NCBI GenBank assembly: GCA_022606135.1
Contig: JABYQN010000001.1
Coordinates: 4,650,001 to 4,714,000, forward strand
Reading direction: 5' to 3'
Length of the DNA: 64,000 nt
From: Fomes fomentarius
Taxonomy: Eukaryota; Basidiomycota; Agaricomycetes; Polyporales; Polyporaceae
Shown here: positions 45,676 through 58,800 of the stretch, piece after piece
Numbering within the stretch: position 1 is the first letter of the stretch
Layout of the letters: every line of letters starts with the position of its first letter
Made by a program: the position numbers and the translations under genes
Notes under the pieces: generated by a model
Databases searched by the model: none
Seen by the model: the letters and a program-made list of their open reading frames with translations, nothing else
Told to the model about the DNA's origin: nothing

Positions 45676-46701
45676 ATGGTACGGAGATCGACAAGACTGG
45701 CCTCGACGGCGCGTCAGCGCTCAGCGCCCAGGCAACTGTCGACCAGCTCCTCGGAGACACCCCCTCCAGAGCGGGATCGCAAAGCAATGAACCGGGACGC
45801 CATTGGACGGCTAAAGCTATCCAAAGAGGCATATGCTCTTCTCAGAGGTGAGATGCACTCATGTTCACCAGTATTGAACTCTCAGTTGAGCGATGGGAAG
45901 ACTTCTATGACAACGTAACGTCCTATCCAGACCGTGAGCAACGCGACGCACTGCTCCGAAAGGTTGTAAAGCTTCCTGGATGTGAAGAATACACATCGCA
46001 GAAGCTGAGAGTATACTTCAAGACGAGAAGAAAAGACCAGGGTCGTGCAGTGCGCGCACTAGAGGAAAAGGCGGCGAGCAAGTCTCTGCCCAAACGTAGA
46101 GTAACATCTACCAAAAGGTCTCGTGCGTACACTGCAACTTTACGAGTATGTCCCTGTGCTGAATGTGCAACATGATGCAGGAGTACGGCAGGTCACGCCA
46201 ATCCAGACGGTCAGCACACCCGTCACCCCTCTATACACTCCTCCAACTGAAGTTGACAACCCCTCTCCCTCGCCCGCGCTCGATATCGGCGCCGCATCAC
46301 TTGTTGAACTCTCTTTGCCCCCGGGCACACCCAATATCGTCCTAGATCTCCATGACGAACTCGCGACAGACTCGAATTCGCGCCTCACACGGACTATAAC
46401 TGAGAACTCGTCTCTCTCGCGTACGGGCGTTGATGTTATTTCTACCCCATCCTCACCCTTACATGTACCCCCTCCCATTCCGAATACCTCCTCGGGTGAT
46501 GCTTCCACCACCCTTGCATCACACCTCCACGCCGCACTCGCTTCGGCCCCGACTGCACCTCTAAGCTTTCCCAAGACGTTCGCTGACCTTGGCGGATGGC
46601 TCGAGGAGCAGAATACATGCTCGTCTGCGTTCCTCGCCAATGTCTTCTCTGGTGTGTATGCCCAGTTTGGGCTTACACCTTCTGACGTTGCGCACGCTTG
46701 A
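45676..46701 (+). CDS. Homeodomain-like protein, family member 1
   Basis: Probable DNA-binding protein of a family I do not recognise by name. Exons 45676-45847, 45886-46122 and 46181-46701 join in phase (1-2 at both junctions) to 309 aa. Exon 1 ends with NRDAIGRLKLSKEAYALLR, a short helix also found in members 3 and 4. Exon 2 opens with WEDFYDNVTSYPDREQRDAL and continues to the homeodomain-like helix 3 LRVYFKTRRKD, preceded by KLPGCEEYTS. A basic stretch (LPKRRVTSTKRSR) follows and could be a nuclear signal. Exon 3 is a low-complexity Ser/Thr/Pro linker, ending in the C-terminal module KTFADLGGWLEEQN and FGLTPSDV. The same exon phases recur in members 2-4, which strongly supports the model. 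Confidence 0.75.
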
Positions 46702-47278
46702 CCTTGGTCTCGATGTCTCATTATCTGCTGCTATGATAGGTACGAGTTGTTGCAGTTCTCGGTGTCCATATCCAAGCTGTCCATGCTCTCATTGTGTTCA
46801 AAGTATCTCGCTGTCGTCGCTGTCATGTATTGCAGTCCTCCTCGCTTGTGTGACGTTCGGGTTTCTTGTACTAGTGATACGTCTGCAGTGTATGATTTAC
46901 TGTAGCATTTATCCTCTTCCTCTTCCTCAGTACCGTACCATGGACTCGGACACTAACGAAATCATGCTCAAACATCGTACTCATGTATCCTAACCTCCCG
47001 CATCTTGTTTGTTGTCTGTTACAATGACCCGCCTCTCCAGGAATCGTGAACGAACGTGATTACAAGCGAACTGCGAGGTTCAGGTGCAAATTGCCTTGTG
47101 AACTCATTCGCGCGGTGCGTTCGGCTGCCTGCGGCTCCGAAGTTGGCAGAAGGTAATATATTGGGTATTATGGCCTGTAATTCGGCCCCGACTTCTAGCG
47201 AACCCCGTTGTCCTCTCAGCCAAGGTATAACGTCCTCTCTACCGCCTCTAAAGACCACACCCGCTTGTAATCTTCCCC
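46702..47278. other. Spacer between homeodomain-like genes 1 and 2
   Basis: No gene recognised; about 580 bases between a stop codon and the next start in the same orientation. Confidence 0.4.
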
Positions 47279-48060
47279 ATGCCCGCGCTCCGGACTTCTG
47301 CCACCGCCACAGAAGAAACCACACCCACTCGCGCAAGCGTTGATGCCACTTCAGTACTGCCAAGTCATACAACCTCATCTAGAGTTGCCGTCCGGGTGCC
47401 TGGCCGGTCGATTGCTTTCCCCCTAGTTGCGCGTCGTATCCTCGAGCGTACGTAGACCTTAGGCCTCTCTTCCCTGACTACCCTGTCATACCAGTGCACT
47501 GATGTTGGTGTCTCCATGGTACGCGTGCATGTTCGAATGCAGACTTCTGCTGGACGGTGACGACTAGTCCCAGCCCGAAGCAGCTGCAAGAGCTGCATGA
47601 GAAAGTGGTACACATACCCGGGTGCGAGCATCGCACACTGGAGGAAGTCAGGTTGTGGTTCAGGAGTCAGCGGCGACGGATGCAGCCGAGACTGCACCAC
47701 TGGGAGGTCTGTGAGCAGGAGCTTGAAGTTGCTCCGGACGCCGCTGGGCAACTTGAAGCTGGGGATCAGCTGTATTTGTCAAGCTCGGATGTGCGAGTAG
47801 CTGAGTCGGAGGTCGGGGGTCTGGCGTTGTTGGCGGCAGCTTCCGAGGCCGTTGCTGCCAGTGCTGGTCTTGCAGCCGTGAAAGGTATGTCTCCAGCTTT
47901 CAGGATTCCTCTCTGGATACTGTTGCTGTGTGTATTCATACAAAATAGACAGACGTCGACCTGCACCCTTGAAATAGAACCCTTCAACTCGTTGATTCCA
48001 GTTGTGACATGCATGGTTCGCCACACTGTGGGTCAAGCTCCAGGCAACATTGGGCCCTGA
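47279..48060 (+). CDS. Homeodomain-like protein, family member 2 (C terminus uncertain)
   Basis: Exon 1 (47279-47447) reads from MPALRTSATATEETTPT to VARRILE and ends in phase 1 like its paralogues. Exon 2 starts at 47543 (HFCWTVTTSPSPKQLQEL) and holds KVVHIPGCEHRTLEEVRLWF followed by RSQRRR, the closest to a canonical WFxxxRR homeodomain helix in the group. After an Ala/Leu-rich stretch the frame runs to TGA at 48058-48060, but a donor GTATGT at about 47885 suggests a further exon. The C-terminal TFAELG module was not found in this copy, so it is either lost or further away. Possibly truncated. Confidence 0.6.
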
Positions 48061-49960
48061 TCAACTGATGGTAGTGCAGTGTTCATATATTGTCTGGGTT
48101 CGTGACGATCGACTTCCCAAGTTCTTGATTGTTTTCCTACACTGTCTTGATTGCTCAGTTCCCTTTATATCACGGACTGTTGACTGAGGCTGTTGAAGTT
48201 CAGTGTTGTAGCACTGTATATGTTCGGTGTAAGCCTATCTGATATTTGGCCACATTGTCTCAGCGTGCTCATCAGAACATATCGAGCTGAGGTAAACAGC
48301 GTCGGACGGAACGTGAGGTTCGGTTGAAAGTTGAAGTTACACTGGTCGCCGTTGCGCGCCAGTAGTGAGTGCCAAATCTGTCAGTGTTCTGTGATGGTCT
48401 CTTTGCTGGGGGAGAGTACTTCAAGTTGTTTACTTACAGAAGGCCTCTTCTTTGAGGTCCTAGACCTAATAGCGTAAGCGGAGCAGTTAACGTAGAACAT
48501 TTCGGAACATTCCTTGTAACACTGTTTAATTCTCGAGTCTACTGCGAGTACTAGTAACTACCACCAGGCGGCCTCAGAGGCTGACGACTTGAATTTTGAA
48601 CGGTCATCAGCCATGATGTCTTGGATGTGCTAGAAGTTATACCGCGTCGTCTGCTCACATACTCAGCTCGCATCCGCAGCCAAAAATCTCGTTGTGGAAA
48701 GGTTAATCACCAATTTTCGAAGTACTCAATCGTGGCCTGAGCTATTAGACGCTCAAGCGTGGGACGTGTTGACGCGTGACGTCACGCGTATCGTGACTAC
48801 CAAACAAGACTTTTCGCAAGTACTATCCACCACGTCTACCGTAGCCCCCCATCCCACTTCTTCTCCATCCTTGTCTTTGCTTCCACTTATGACCTGACTC
48901 ATACTGTGATCAGAGCAATCTGACTGTAGGCCGGCGAAGGCCGACCGGATTTCTCCTGTCCAGGCTTCACAGAACATGTGCTAGCAAAAGTTGGAACTCG
49001 CTCGCTTTGACAGAGCCAATCCTCGGGATGGTAGTGCAACAGACCAGTCTACCAAGTGCAGGCTCCTGCGGGCAACATACCCAATCTTGAAAGGTATGTC
49101 GATCTGGCACTTGTACCGTTGATGTTCGACTGCTGATAGTGCGGCCCTCGAATGTCTCCTTGTCTCCCTTAGACCACCTCCAGAATGAGATGCAGACACA
49201 GACTACAGCACAATTTGGGGAGTCGAGGAACTTGTGTGGGTAGAGCGGAGAAGAAGGCGCTAGAGCTGGTGACGCGCTCACGGAAGGTATGTGTGTGCAC
49301 AACCGTAGCTCTTTCGCCCTTGCTTGCGAGGTCTCAGCTCAATGTAGCTATCACGTAACTATCTGCGCCTGCCGGTTGCAGAGGCCGTCTCAAGACGTTG
49401 GATGAATCTTATCTCTCATCGACTTCCTGAACGGTATCTCGATAGCTGTCCGCCTGACTGTCTCCACTCTAGTCTCCAAGTGTTATCTCAAGTATACTCG
49501 ACAGACCCATCTGAGTTTGAGTCATTTGATCGCTATACTGCTTCAAGGTTAGCCATGTTCTCTCTGACTCTCTGTCACAGTGACTGCTGTCTCTGATCCA
49601 TGCTCAAGATCAGCTGGTTGCGTACAACGATCAGTACCACCTTGCCATGACATGGGAGTGGACTAGACGTCTTATGACCACCGGCTTGGATTTCAGGCCA
49701 TCAGGAAGGCTCACGTTCGTCCACTACGATTACGATTAGCATCCGATGGGTCCAGGGAATCCGAGGCCCTCAGAAACAGACGCCTTGATATGTGGGTCTG
49801 ACGCATTACGTAATATTCAGGCTAGCGTTTGTCCGCTCTAATAGGGAAAAATGCTGTGAAGCTCAACTTTAATTGTCCCCTGCTACCATCGCCACCCGTT
49901 CGAAATTGTATAATTACCGTGCCCTCTCCTTGTCTTTGCCCTCTTGTCGACTCCTTGCAG
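48061..49960. other. Region without a supported gene; holds palindrome site 4
   Basis: Open stretches at 48694-48897 and 49402-49596 have no domain. The perfect palindrome lies at 48772, about 1.2 kb before the third homeodomain-like gene. Confidence 0.4.
48772..48789. promoter_or_regulatory. CRE/ACGCGT palindrome, site 4 (perfect)
   Basis: ACGCGTGACGTCACGCGT, its own exact reverse complement. Core TGACGTCA is the consensus CRE site for bZIP dimers; both flanks are ACGCGT. Confidence 0.5.
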
Positions 49961-50706
49961 ATGTCTCCCGCTCGCCCCTATTCGAAGTCGCGACAGGCCA
50001 TCCCCTCTTACGTCCTAACAACCAACCGAGGCATGTTCAACTATCCGCCGGAGGCACGCAAGATTCTTAAGAGTACGTACTATCTCCTCAAGTGCGCTGC
50101 ATAGTATGCACTTACTGGCGATGCCATTAGCTTTCTACGGGCAGGTGTCGAAACAACCTGACCATGATCAACTCGAACACCTCCGAGATCAGATTTCGCG
50201 CATACCCGGATGCGAGCGATACACCGTCAATAGAATACGCGTATACTTTACGACAAAACGTCTGATCAACATTCACAACATTCACAAGGCGCAAAATGCA
50301 GCAGGACAGCAGAGATCTTCTCTAACCAAGAGCGCCACACGGAGAACCCGCCTATCCAAAGAACGTATGTCGCATGTTTCATCCTCCCCATCTCTCCAAT
50401 AATTGTTCCCGTACCACCCCAAGCTAACATTATATACCAGGACGCGTTCATTTGGCCCAGGCGAAAACCCTCGCGGCGCAGCTTCACCACGCCTTCTCCG
50501 CACCACCCCCGCCCTCGCCACCCGAGCGCCCTCCGAGGACCTTCGCAGAACTTGGATCGTGGCTCGACAAGGCCAACGACATATCCCTCGACTTTCTTGA
50601 TAAGATCACTGCGGGGCACTACGAGTCTTTTGGGCTTACCACGGACCTTGTGCCGCTTTCCTCTCTACCAGCACGTCCATTGTTTCCTGCGTTTGAGGCG
50701 GAGTAG
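49961..50706 (+). CDS. Homeodomain-like protein, family member 3
   Basis: Exons 49961-50072, 50131-50364 and 50441-50706, phase 1-2 at both junctions, 203 aa. Exon 1 starts MSPARPYSKSRQAIPSY and ends YPPEARKILK. Exon 2 reads FYGQVSKQPDHDQLEHLRDQ, then SRIPGCERYTVNRIRVYFTT followed by KRL, the homeodomain-like part. Exon 3 begins RVHLAQAKTLAAQLHHAF, passes a proline run and carries the complete C-terminal module RTFAELGSWLDKANDISLDF then DKITAGHYESFGLTTD. This is the shortest and tidiest member and the best reference for the family. Confidence 0.78.
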
Positions 50707-51437
50707 CCATCTTTTGGTTGGTTATCCGGGCGAATTGGGATCTGTGAGCATTATATCTTTTTGACAATCTCTACGAGTTGTGCCATGCGCTACAGAGGGC
50801 TGTGTCGAGTCACAGATATCCATGCGTGTATCATATATCCATCTCAAGACCATCTGCTCTCAATCGCCTCGTCCCCGTTTCCGTCATCGCCACCCCTACG
50901 CGTTGTTCTGCTGTTGCCGAGCTCTCTGATCCAACGTCATCTATCGTGGCCGAATCTGTTTCCTCGTCAATCTTGTAGCGTATTTTCTCCGGGTTTGTTA
51001 TTTTTTGTGTCATCGTTGGTTTGCTGGCACTGGTCAGAAATATGCGCATGAATCAAGTAGCCTAAATTATTCGAGTGATTCTGTGCGCCACTTGTCCCAT
51101 TGACTTGAATCATTGCTAACGAACAGGCATAATCATGAACATCTGACACTTTCGTTTTTGAGGGAATATTGACCTGATCTGGTGAATGTAGTCTGTATAC
51201 TCTGCAAGTAGGACATTGTGAAACTGGGGTGTTTCCTAGACATTACATTACATAGTTCACATCTGCGAATATATTGTCACATTGGGATATGAGGCCACAA
51301 TACACGGAGATATGGCAGAGACAGCGAATAGTCAGGTATTATACACAAGTGATGATCACATGCCCTGATCGGCCACTCCCTTACGACGCGATTTGAACCA
51401 AGCACAATACTCTGCGTTCCACGCGAGTTGGATGATT
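50707..51437. other. Region without a supported gene
   Basis: 3' flanks of member 3 and of FunK1 pseudogene D (convergent). Nothing recognised. Confidence 0.4.
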
Positions 51438-54140
51438 CTATCTGATCACGAAATCGCAGAACGGAGGCATCGGTGGTTCTGGTTTGTATCCAGCGAGTTT
51501 ATCTTCCCACGTCTCGTCGTCCGGCCAGGTTTCAGCCAACTGTTCCCGAAACAATTCCCGCACGACATCGTAATCTTCGAGATACGCGGCGTACTTGTAG
51601 TGTTCGCTGGCAGGCTTGGTAGGTCCTTCTATGGGGATCCAAACAAACGTCAGCATCCCCTGCTTTCGCTCCTGCGAGTTCGTGCACCGTAGTTGACGAG
51701 GTGGTGAACCGTCCTCCCCGATTCGAGCTCGGTACTTCTGCAGACTGCGCTCGTAGTCTTCGATCTTGTAGCGCGAATGAAAACATGACCGCATATATTC
51801 GAGAAGCAAATTGAGTGGGTGCTCGTCGTCGCGTCCACAAGTGAGAGTCTCTCCGTGGCCGAACAACTCGGGATAGCCTGAGTCGAAGAAAGACTCTTTC
51901 CCCCATCCGCCAATGCGAGTATTGCCGTAGTCTGTGAGGTAGTCGTCGAAGTAACGTTGGTTCCAAGTCATGATATGGTGGTTCATGTTGTGCGGCAGGT
52001 ACCGGAGGCCGTTGTAGAGGGTGACGTCAAAAAACGACACCATCTCGTCCGCTATGCTGACAACATGGTGTGGGTCGCGGTGCAATGCCAAAGGCATAGA
52101 ACGGATGGTGCCCTGTGGCGATCGTGAGCTCAGTGTTGAAGCCGATCGTACGTATGCTACCAAGTGGTGCTTACCATCCTTTCTCTCCTTTCCATCCCCA
52201 TCGACCCAGCTGCGGCTGTAGCGAGCTCCAAGTCACCGAGTATGCCTGTCCACACGACACGAAGAGCTGCCTCGCCGGGTACTGATACTAACGCTGGAAG
52301 GACGAGAAGGTTGCCACTGCTGACGTCACAGCGATCGAATTCGCATTTCTCGTAAGCATCTGCGTGAGCTGTTTCAGGCGCGTGGATAAGTTGTCGCAAT
52401 AGAAAAGAAGGGCAAGCGTACCATCAATGCTATCGCCGACGACTTGAACCAGCTGTGTGCTGGTCCGGAATGCCTCGAGGGGCAAACACACCTCCTGGGT
52501 TGCCAACCTGTAATGGACGTAGTGCAGAAGATGTGATGCATTTTGCTCAGGCTTGACCTTAGACTGAGAATCATCTCTCTTCCGCTTCTTCAAGTTGCGC
52601 TCCTTGCTGGGTTCGGTTTCCACAGTTGTAGACTCGCTGTCCTGTCCGGCCACGTCGCCTTGATAACCAGACGCAAGAGTGACCTGATTGTCAACGTCCG
52701 CGTGACAGAGAGCGTCGGAACGTTTGTGACCCCAGCATCGTTGAGCATCTTCAAAGTCTTGCCTCCAACTCGGAGACCGCTGTTTTATAGACGCCATGTA
52801 TCCTTCAACAACACGAACATGCTCGATTGCTCGTGCCACGCAACATAGACACGAGTGCCCCAGCTGAAGGGCGAGCCCGCTGCGCGGTTGTGAGTGGGTC
52901 GTGCAACAAGGAAGGTGTCCGTGCCTATAGACAGACGGTAACGCGGCCAGTGCGCCTCCTGGACGGAATGCCTAAAGGACTCCATGACGTATTCGAAGAC
53001 GAAGGAGCGGTCCATGGGGGTGACAGGCGAAGGTGTTGCCCCCTTCTGTGCGCCATCGGTTGCCGTGTCAGAAGGCGCGCCTGGCTTGTGAGCGGCTGGA
53101 TTAAGAGATGACACGTCGAAAATGGGGGATTCCTGGTCACGATCAGCAATTTTGCAAATCATGTCAGAAGGTTTGGTGGTGCCCACCTGATGAGAGATCA
53201 CCGAAACCTTGAAGACATCGGTGTCTCGGAGAGCGATACGATCCATGAACTGGTACAACTCTGATGTTTCGCCAAGCAGGGTTGAGGTGGTGTCGATACC
53301 TTGGTCTGCGTCGTCGAGGAGGAGCAAGCCCAGCAAGAGTTCGGTGAATACGCGCGTATCCTTCACATAGTCCACCTTGTGCGTGATGATGACGACGGAC
53401 CTGTCCCAGCGGAGGAAGCGGAACTCTGACTCGAGGATGAAGAAGGAATAGACAGCGGTGCGATGCTGATACTTAAAAATTTGAGCGGCATATTCTAACA
53501 TCTGCGTCTGCAGCTTGAGTCACGCCTTCCTCGCTGGCCATACGTTTGGAGGCAGGGTGAGATCAAACGGATCGGGGTCTCTTGCCTCCTCTTTGCCCTT
53601 GAACACGCCAAAGCAACGCTGGTGGACCCAGTTGGAATGTCCTTCCTCGAGTGGAATGTCGTTGCGAAAGATCACTGCAGCATGCGTCTCGTCCGGTGCG
53701 TCTTCAAGTGGCTTAGGTGGCTCGTTCACACATAAGCGCATGACATAGCCTAGAAAGAAGGTCAATGTTAGTACTCAAACCATCGACTATGACTTTGTAA
53801 TGGAGATGCTCACCTCCCAGAAGTGTGAGAAGGCTCCCATTGACGACTTCAGTCTAGCGGACAGGTAAGGTCCAGATCATGATACATGGAATCCAAAGAC
53901 TCACAAAATCTGCTGCTAATTGATCTTCTGCGTACTCCAAACACTTCCCCCGCGCACGCCGCTAGTAGCCAGCAAGGACATGAGCAAACTTCTCGCTGAT
54001 CACTTCAATCTGCGCGTGGGAGGGCATGATCGTATGATGAGTTTTCGGGACAAAGACCTTTCGGGACTCCTCCACAGTGATCGACTTGAGGATACCGTGA
54101 GGCATCGCGCGTCTATGCGCTCTATCTTCTACCTGTAGTT
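51438..54140 (-). pseudogene. FunK1-type kinase, copy D, pseudogene
   Basis: On the minus strand the family landmarks appear in order: IMPSHAQIEVISEKFAHVL, GYVMRLCVNEPPKPLED, YQHRTAVYSFFILESEFRFL, RYRLSIGTDTFLVARP, YVAWHEQSSMFVLLKDTW, KKRKRDD, TQLVQVVGDSIDG, a catalytic loop reading RCDVSSGNLLV in place of HRDISSGN, GILGDLELA, then DEMVSFFDVTLYN and an acidic tail. At least four disabling changes are visible: a TAG in the N-terminal exon (near 53965), a TGA near 53520, a TAA near 52785 just after LLKDTWRL, and a frame change near 52700. It is much more diverged from B than copy C is. Confidence 0.88.
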
Positions 54141-55047
54141 TCGCGGGCGAGGATTGTGGGGTTGGTCAACTGGTTCTGTGGCCAATAGGGGCCCAAGCTG
54201 AATGGTCTACAAATCTTTGGTAGAATGACAGAGTTCTTCTTAATAAGCAGTAGTCTGCCTGTAATCACGAACTTACAATAGGAACGACTTCAGTCTGTCT
54301 GGTTTTGAATTACGCGGCGATGGTTACGCCACAGTCTGTACTAGTAGGTACTGGGTATGTGCCATGTCAACTAGGTTCGAGTCAGCAGGTGGTCATTGAA
54401 GACATACTATTTCGCTTTCCACTGGTACGAGATTATTCACTGCACGGTCTCCCTTGTCCGGTGGTGGTGGTAGTGAGGCAAGTATGACAAGCGCGCAAGG
54501 AGACTTCAGCGCCAATAATTCGATGCGTCTCTATCACTTTTGACTCCACGACTGGTGTTCAAGGAGTTTACGCCGCTCAACTTCGATGATATTATATTGC
54601 TTAAGAGCAAATCACTTAGAACTTCAAAAGGTTCTTAACCAGCAAATTTGAGCATAATTCAGTGTCTCACCTCAGGCTTCAACTTGTCATGATTCCATAG
54701 TACAGTATCAACGAACCAACTTCATGCGATGTGACTTAGATATGACTGAGTGTACCCGGGCTGAAGATCGCACGCGTTGCGTGGTTGCGTCTTGGGCGGT
54801 ACTTTGAGAACGAAAAGTTGCGATGTCCAAGTTTTGGGACAACCTTCACGTCGTCCACACCAGTGCCGGTCACGATGGCCATTGCATTTACGCTCGCTTG
54901 CCTTCACAGCACAGCATGTGGCTTGATCGTGGTTTGGTTGTGCTGGTCCCAGCACCGCGGTCCGTTTGTTGGGCCATAACAAGGCCACGAGGGTATATCC
55001 CAATATGGCAATCCTGCCAAAACGACCACGAGCGCTCATCCATCTTC
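54141..55047. other. Region with a possible homeodomain-like relic
   Basis: At 54752-54825 a frame reads VPGLKIARVAWLRLGRYF followed by ENEKLR, spaced like the IPGCExxT...RVYFxxxR core of the homeodomain-like family. No paired exons with the expected phases were found, so this is at most a relic. Confidence 0.25.
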
Positions 55048-55570
55048 CACTACGTGCAAGAGCCCAAAGGTTGTGTTGGGATAGGCATGGGAAATCTCGG
55101 GGCGGTCTTACCTTCCCCAAAAAATTGACCTTTGGGGAAAGGTTGAATTTCACTATTATATGCAGCGCCTTTCACAGGGAGTGAAAGGAAACCTATAACA
55201 TCATCGATTACAGGGCCGGAAAGTATCACTTTCCCATCACTTTCCTGTGCTTGACCCAATATGGGTCGGTGGCAGCATTGAGAAAGGTTATGTTTTGCAC
55301 CAAAAGACTCTGAGACAAACTTACCCGAGTCGGGAAAGTGTACCTTTTGCATCGGGCGTCAGATCGCCACGGTTTTTTCTAACTTTGTCATGCATTTCCC
55401 CCCGTGCCCTGTCCGGTGTGAAAGGTTGCCAAACCTGCTCATGGAAAACCATTGGCAAACTGTTGGGATAGTTTACCTTTCCCGTGAGAATATGATTTTG
55501 GGTAAGGTAAGACCGCCCCGAGATTTCCCATGCCTATCACAACACAACCTTCGGGCCTGTGCATGTAGTG
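55048..55570. mobile_element. CACTA-type MITE with TTC target duplication
   Basis: Begins CACTACGTGCA and ends TGCATGTAGTG. The inverted termini extend about 75 bases with few mismatches (GGATAGGCATGGGAAATCTC then GGGGCGGTCTTACCTT, and its complement). TTC is present on both sides (55045-55047 and 55571-55573), the 3-base duplication expected for CACTA elements. There is no transposase, so it is non-autonomous. Confidence 0.85.
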
Positions 55571-55819
55571 TTCCATCACAACCACCACCACACAAAGGGA
55601 AATCGTGCTTAACCCGTCATTGTCTCCCGAAATTGGTAAGACCTCCACAACTTGATCTTTGTTCGAAGTCATAAGCTAATCTTGGCCCATGGCCATAGCT
55701 AAACGCGGAAGTTCAACACGTTGAGACTCAGTATATTCAAGACCCACCCGAGTCTGCGGTTTCTCTGGTTCGTGCTTGGCTACTTCCCTATCATCTATTG
55801 CTTTCGGACTACTTACTAT

Positions 55820-58800
55820 GGAGCCTCAGCTATACCAATCCCCGGAGCCCTCCAGTCCTACTTTATTCATCGGGCTAAACACCGCGATTCAGCTAGATAC
55901 GAGTCCGACCCGCAGGTCAAGAAGGCCGAAGAACAGCGCGCAGAAATGGCCCATGAGCTACGCGAAAAAATTGTGTGGCTTCAAGCTCGCGAAGTTCAAG
56001 AGAAACTCTCACCAAAGCCCCCTCCACACCTCATGCCCTCCGCAACGAAGATACAACAGATCTCCGACGAGTTTGACCATGCAATTAAAACATACAAGGA
56101 TGAGGCTGATAGGAGAGGTAAAAAGAGGGAGGACGTTCTCACAGAGAAATTTGTACGTACCACTCCCAGGTTCCTCTCACTGTATTGCATGCTGACTCAT
56201 CTTTGCCACAGGCGAGCATTGCTAACAAGCATATCATCAACTTCGCCGCGGGCAAGGCGACGACCGTGAACCAACAGCCACAGCCATCTACTCGCAAGAG
56301 CGGAAGACTCCGTAAGCGCGTTATAAGTATCGTGCACACTGCGACGGCCAAGGTCGCTACCGCTGTCTCTGCATCCACAGACCCTGCTGCTTCGTCATCC
56401 GCCTCCGTCCCCACCCACGATGCTACACCGATCGCCAACAACATAACTAGCAAGCTTCCCCGATTCCAACTACGCTCCGTCGTCCCTCATTACAAGATGC
56501 ACCTTTCTCCTGACCGCGCGGACACCAACGACCCTACTGGCAATAAGTGCGACGCAGCCATCTTCATGCGGCGTTTTAAGCTCGAGAAAGGTAGACAAAA
56601 CTGGGCGTATCAACTGCTTCCCGCTGAGTTCAAGGTCGGCAAAACCGAGAACGACCCATTCGAGGACCACCAGGACCGCGACACTCGACCTTTCGCGCAG
56701 GATCGCCTCAAGGTTCTAGGACAGCTCACCGCATACGCCGATCGGGTCTTCGCCTATCAGCATCGCACGGCTGTGTACATGCTCTTCGTTATCGGCAGTG
56801 AGTTCCGCTTCTTGCGCTGGGACAGGTCCGGTGTATTTGTTACGCAGAAAGTCGACTACGTCGAGCACACCGCCACGCTGGTTGAATTCCTGCTTGGCTT
56901 CTTGGTCTTAGACGAAGCCAGTCAGGGTCTTGACATCACCGCGACCCTGCTGGACCCAAAGTCCGACGAGTACAAGAGTATGGACAACATCGCCAAATAC
57001 GGAGGGCCAAAGGACTCTGCTACGGTCTTGTGTCTTCACCAAGACGGCACTATGCTCCCATCCAGCGTCCCCCTGGAGTCTGTCTCTGACACGAGCTCGG
57101 GCGCTGCCTCCGCCGAACCTACTAGCGCACAGCCCACTGGCAGCGTGCGACCCCAGGAAGGCACGTACACGTTCGAGTATATCCGCGACTACTTCGAGAA
57201 TTCCTTGAAGGAGAAATGGCCGCGGTACCGTCTAGCAGTCGGCGATCAGTCCTTCCTTATTGGAAGACCCATTTTCGACAGTCCAGGTCTGATTGGGCGG
57301 GGAACTCGGGGCTTCGTCGCATGGCATGAGCAGGCTAATCGCTTTGTGTTCATGAAAGACGCATGGCGGCCCTTCTATGAGAACATGGATACCGAGGGCG
57401 AGACACTCAAGAAGCTGAATGACGCTGGTGTCATGAACGTGCCTACTCTTATCTGTCACGGCCATGTGGAGGACCAGGAAACGCTTGCTTCTAACTTTTG
57501 CGTCTTTGTTGACGGCCGCTCGAACGCAGAACGCAAGGCCGCGGCTTATGACGCTAAGGATAGGAAGGGTAAGAAGAAGCGCAAAGCTGAGGATGTCGAA
57601 CACGAGGACCACCGGCGCGACGACGAGCGGAAACCTCGTCTGCGCCATTATGCGCACTACCGAGTTGTCGTGAAGGAGATCTGCCTGCCGTTGACGAGCT
57701 TCACGACGAGTAAGCAGCTGGTTTCTATCATACGTGATTGCATTGATGGTGCGTTCGACATTCCCTCATGCTGTAGTTGTAGACTGATGTTGATCCCAGC
57801 GCATTGCTTTGCTGTCGAGAAGTGCAAGATCATCCATCGCGATATTAGCGGTGGAAATATTCTGGTCTTCCCGACTCTGGTTCGAAGCCTGGCACACGCT
57901 CCTTCTACGTATCTTGGCAGGGCATCCTGATAGATTGGGAGCTTTCGAAGCCTACTATGGACTGTGAAGGTGGTCGTGTAGCACGACAACCGGAACGGAC
58001 TGTGAGTTCATGCCTCCCATGTACTAGGACTACTTCACTGACAAACACATTTAGGGAACCTGGAGCTATATGCCTGTTACGTCCCTTACGGACCCCGCGC
58101 ACATCGTCACCATTGCGGACGAGATCGAGGCGTTCTTCGACGTTCTCTTGCATTACGCCATTCGCTACTTGCGCCACAGCATCGAACGGTGGGTGAAGGC
58201 ATTCATCGAGTATTACTTCCTCTCGTCCCACAACGTCGAAGGCATCCGATCCTGCGGTCCCGGAAAGGCCAACTTGATCAAGCGTGGAAGTTTCAGCTAT
58301 GGGGGTGCCGACATCACATTCGAGAGCAAGCCGCTCGATAAGATCTTCCAGGATCTCCTGCTTCTGTTCAAGGCGCGCTACCAAGTACTCGACTACGAGG
58401 CATCGAAAAATGTTGCTGCTGCGGCAGTCATTTCTACATCCGGTTCAGGTTCTGCGGCAACGCCTGCACTGAACCATCCGGTGGCACCCTCCGTTCGATT
58501 GCCTCCTCGGGGTCCAGTCGGCATTGACCTCGAGAAGTTGAGACAGTCGCTGACTAAAGAAAGGGCATCGCAAGCCAGCAACCAAGCCACCACCAAAGCC
58601 CAGGCCGTCGCCGAACCATCTGAAGAGGTGAAGGAGATGGCGAACCGTCTCGATACGCACGCGGCCGTGCGAGAGATGCTTTGGAAGCTGACGCTCCTGT
58701 GCGAGGATGATTGGCCGACGGTCGAGCTCAAGACTGACCACCTAGAACGCTCACATACTCCTCCGCCGGACGTTATGGCCATTGTGTCCGGCACTATGAG

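Noticed and set aside
45676..50706. The homeodomain-like cluster as a mating-type (HD) locus
   Set aside because: No divergently transcribed HD1/HD2 pair, no recognised neighbour of the mating locus, and the shared C-terminal module does not resemble the mating HD proteins I know.
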